Part shown: piece by piece, positions 61,704 through 64,000 of the stretch
How positions within the stretch are numbered: the first letter of the stretch is position 1
Layout: each line of letters opens with the position of its first letter
NCBI RefSeq assembly: GCF_000403135.1
Contig: NZ_AQPN01000077.1
Span: 1-64,000 of the forward strand
DNA from: Arcticibacter svalbardensis MN12-7
Lineage (GTDB): Bacteria; Bacteroidota; Bacteroidia; Sphingobacteriales; Sphingobacteriaceae
Direction of reading: 5' to 3'
Length of the DNA: 64,000 nt
The notes under the pieces: generated by a model
Told to the model about the DNA's origin: nothing
Databases searched by the model: none
The model's input: the letters and a program-made list of their open reading frames with translations, nothing else
Program-made: the position numbers and the translations under genes

Positions 61704-64000
61704 ATGTTTAAAAAATTTTCCTTCCAAAACCAGGTTCTCGCTGGTTTCATGTTAACTTTTCTCATTGTTTTTACAGTTGGTATTGTTTCTTTCTTTAGCA
61801 TTAAAGATCAAGTGAAAGATGCCAGTTGGGTAGATCATACTAAACAAATTGTATTGTTGAACAATGAAATTGAGTCGCATCTGACCACTGCAGAGGCTGA
61901 CCAGCGTGGGTATATGATCACAGGCTTCAAATATTATCTGGATGATTATAAAAAGGAACTCGTGCTGATTAATCCAGCTTTTTTAAAGCTGAGAGCTCTT
62001 GTCATTGATAATGAAAAGCAAAACATAAATATTGATTCATTAAATTATTATGCCACTTTAAAAGTGGAGGTGATGGATAATCTTATTCAGGGATATGTTG
62101 ATGGTAAGGATTTTAAGGATCCCTTCATGCTGCTGATGTTCAGGAAAGCGATTCAATATCGGGGTCATATCAAAGTATATAGTAAGCGTATTTCTGATTT
62201 AGAACATAAACTGCTGTCTGTCCGGGAGGGAATAAGTAATTTTAGTACTAATCGAACTATTGCTATCATCATTGGAGGCTGTTTTCTTATTTCTTGCCTT
62301 TTGCTGGTGCTCTTTATTTATATCAAACGAACGTTCAGAAGACAGAAAGTTACAGAGGGGCGTATTAAGGAAGCGAACGTTCAGCTAAATGAGCTCGCTC
62401 AAGAAAATGAGAAGAAAAATTGGTTCCTGACAGGGGCTAAAAGAATTGATGTTGTGATGCGGGGAGAGCAAAATTTAGAGGAGCTGTCGGGAAACATAAT
62501 CGGATCATTAGCCGAATATGTGGAAGCACAGATTGGTGCCTTTTACCTTTTTGAAGGTAAGATGTTAAAAATTGCTGGTATTTATGCTTATCCTGATGAA
62601 GAAAGTACGCAAAGAGTATTTGGCCCTGGAGAGGGTTTGGTTGGTCAGGTAGCGGTTAATAAAAAGCAAATTTTGATTCAGGATATTCCTGATTACTATA
62701 TTAAGCTGAGCTCCGGATTTGGTGATATAAAATTGAACTCACTTTTAGTTCAGCCTGTGTTTTTTGAAGAGAAATTAATTGGCGTAATTGAATTAGGGTT
62801 TGTTAAAGAAATAACTGATCTGAAACTTGAATTCATTACAGAGAAGATAGATGGGGTTGGCGCCTCTTTGAATTCGGCAGACGTAAGGGCTAAACTTGAA
62901 AAGCTGGTGAATCAGACTCAGCAACAAGCAGAAACTTTAGAGGCTCAGCATGAAGAACTGACCGTAACGAATGAAGTGCTGAAGCAGAAGACGCATCAGT
63001 TGCAGGCCTCAGAAGAAGAGTTAACGGTTCAACAAGAGGAATTACGGCAATCGAATTCAGAACTGGAAGAAAAAGCAGAAATGCTGGAAGAGCGTAATTT
63101 TGCTGTTGAGCAAGCGCGTGAGGCCATAGGTGTTAAGGCCAGGGAACTGGAGCAGTCCAGCAAATATAAATCAGAATTTCTGGCTAATATGAGCCATGAA
63201 CTCCGTACTCCTTTAAATAGTATCCTTATCCTGGCTAAAATTCTTAAAGATGATAAGTTTAAAACCCTGAATGCGGATCAGATTAAATATGCGGGGGTGA
63301 TTCATAATGCAGGGAGTGATTTGCTTAATCTGATCAATGATATTCTGGATTTATCTAAAATTGAATCCGGAAAGATGGATATTGAACTGGAAGATGTTGA
63401 TTTGAGGGAGCTTAGTTCAAATATGCAGCACTTGTTTGACGAAGTTGCAAGGAATAAAAAAATCGATTTTAACTGCCAGATTGAAAAAGGAACACCTATA
63501 AGTGTTCATTCGGACAAACAGCGGATGGAGCAGATTTTGAAGAACCTGTTATCTAACGCTTTCAAATTTACATCAGAAAAAGGAAATGTAACGGTCACTA
63601 TTGGATTGGTTGAAAAAGGAGTGGTGTTTCTAAAAGAGCAATTAAAAGATCTTAAGGAAGATGTTTTGGCGATCCGCGTTAAGGATTCAGGAATTGGAAT
63701 TAGCAAGGATAAACAACAACTGATTTTTGAAGCATTTCAGCAAGCAGATGGTTCTACGAGTAGAAAATACGGTGGTACAGGTTTAGGATTGTCTATTTGC
63801 CGGGAATTATGTAATCTTCTGGGTGGAGAAATTCAGATTGAAAGTGAGTATAATCTAGGAAGTTCCTTTACGCTTTATTTGCCAACAGAAAAAGTCTCCA
63901 AAGTAGAGCTTACATCCTCTTTAGAAGTAATAACAGGGAATGATCCGGTTTATAATTCTTCTTCAACAATGGAAAAGAAAAATTTCATAGATGACCATAT
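61704..64000 (+). CDS. Hybrid/sensor histidine kinase (CHASE3-GAF-HisKA), cut by the window end
   Basis: 765 complete codons visible from the ATG at 61704, no stop before 64000. TM1 at about 10-31, a CHASE3-like domain (33-190), TM2 at about 190-212, a GAF domain (about 240-390), a long Glu/Gln coiled coil (405-485), HisKA with His498 (NMSHELRTP), and HATPase with SGIGISKDKQQLIFEAFQQADGSTSRKYGGTGLGL. The C-terminal part just begins after the HATPase; a receiver is likely beyond the edge but not seen. A TATCTTTA motif lies near 61673. Confidence 0.93.
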   Translation, partial: MFKKFSFQNQVLAGFMLTFLIVFTVGIVSFFSIKDQVKDASWVDHTKQIVLLNNEIESHLTTAEADQRGYMITGFKYYLDDYKKELVLINPAFLKLRALVIDNEKQNINIDSLNYYATLKVEVMDNLIQGYVDGKDFKDPFMLLMFRKAIQYRGHIKVYSKRISDLEHKLLSVREGISNFSTNRTIAIIIGGCFLISCLLLVLFIYIKRTFRRQKVTEGRIKEANVQLNELAQENEKKNWFLTGAKRIDVVMRGEQNLEELSGNIIGSLAEYVEAQIGAFYLFEGKMLKIAGIYAYPDEESTQRVFGPGEGLVGQVAVNKKQILIQDIPDYYIKLSSGFGDIKLNSLLVQPVFFEEKLIGVIELGFVKEITDLKLEFITEKIDGVGASLNSADVRAKLEKLVNQTQQQAETLEAQHEELTVTNEVLKQKTHQLQASEEELTVQQEELRQSNSELEEKAEMLEERNFAVEQAREAIGVKARELEQSSKYKSEFLANMSHELRTPLNSILILAKILKDDKFKTLNADQIKYAGVIHNAGSDLLNLINDILDLSKIESGKMDIELEDVDLRELSSNMQHLFDEVARNKKIDFNCQIEKGTPISVHSDKQRMEQILKNLLSNAFKFTSEKGNVTVTIGLVEKGVVFLKEQLKDLKEDVLAIRVKDSGIGISKDKQQLIFEAFQQADGSTSRKYGGTGLGLSICRELCNLLGGEIQIESEYNLGSSFTLYLPTEKVSKVELTSSLEVITGNDPVYNSSSTMEKKNFIDDH

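Overview
The window looks like a chromosomal segment of a Bacteroidetes bacterium, most likely family Sphingobacteriaceae (Pedobacter-like). The evidence is the gliding-motility gene gldC, promoters of the Bacteroidetes type (TAnnTTTG, in places with an upstream TTTG), the lack of Shine-Dalgarno sequences, a Bacteroidetes-style dihydroorotase, moderate-to-low GC and many lipoproteins. Almost all of it is housekeeping DNA in short operons on both strands.

Layout. 0.1-7.6 kb: a basic Lys/Ala-rich protein, a MATE exporter, a cold-shock protein, sigma-54 (rpoN), riboflavin synthase, and a tight three-gene operon of type III polyketide synthase, FAD-dependent oxidoreductase and methyltransferase that probably makes a phenolic or quinone lipid. 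7.6-8.9 kb: no protein gene, but a tandem pair of 110-nt type II tRNA-like genes, each with its own promoter and terminator. 8.9-19.9 kb: a tandem universal stress protein, YajQ, ppk1-ppx for polyphosphate, a TauE/DUF1634 exporter pair, murI, valS and two paralogous lipoproteins. 19.9-31.4 kb: a lone HsdR-N nuclease-like protein, holA, pyrC, a DEAD-box helicase, gldC, an alkyltransferase with an unusual insert, ccmB, an L,D-transpeptidase, a KAS III enzyme and an AI-2E-family transporter. 31.7-43.6 kb: a membrane-anchored MutS-like ATPase, fmt, an FtsX-type permease, an ECF sigma factor with a TM/beta-barrel partner, mazG, a C1 peptidase and a large PD40-amidohydrolase. 43.7-55.2 kb: recQ, a P-type cation ATPase, the trp cluster trpD-F-B-A (trpD carries a frameshift) behind a leader peptide and attenuator, a decayed patch with a vapC remnant and a long palindrome, an SDR gene behind a 22-bp-phased site array, recR and a LOG-family protein. 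55.3-64.0 kb: an RRM protein, an exonuclease/GIY-YIG fusion, a hybrid histidine kinase convergent with a sigma-54 response regulator, a DUF2383 protein and a second hybrid kinase cut by the window end.

The observations I rate highest are (1) the duplicated tRNA-like transcription units with Leu-type bodies, a 41-nt variable region and GUC at the anticodon position; (2) a trp leader peptide (Trp-Leu-Trp) followed by an intrinsic terminator in front of trpD; (3) several genes whose TAnnTTTG element lies exactly 4-5 nt from the start codon, implying leaderless mRNAs; (4) the 22-bp-phased TTGATATTTCAA array upstream of the SDR gene; and (5) two long near-perfect palindromes that do not look like terminators. 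No prophage, insertion sequence with a transposase, CRISPR array or rRNA operon was seen.
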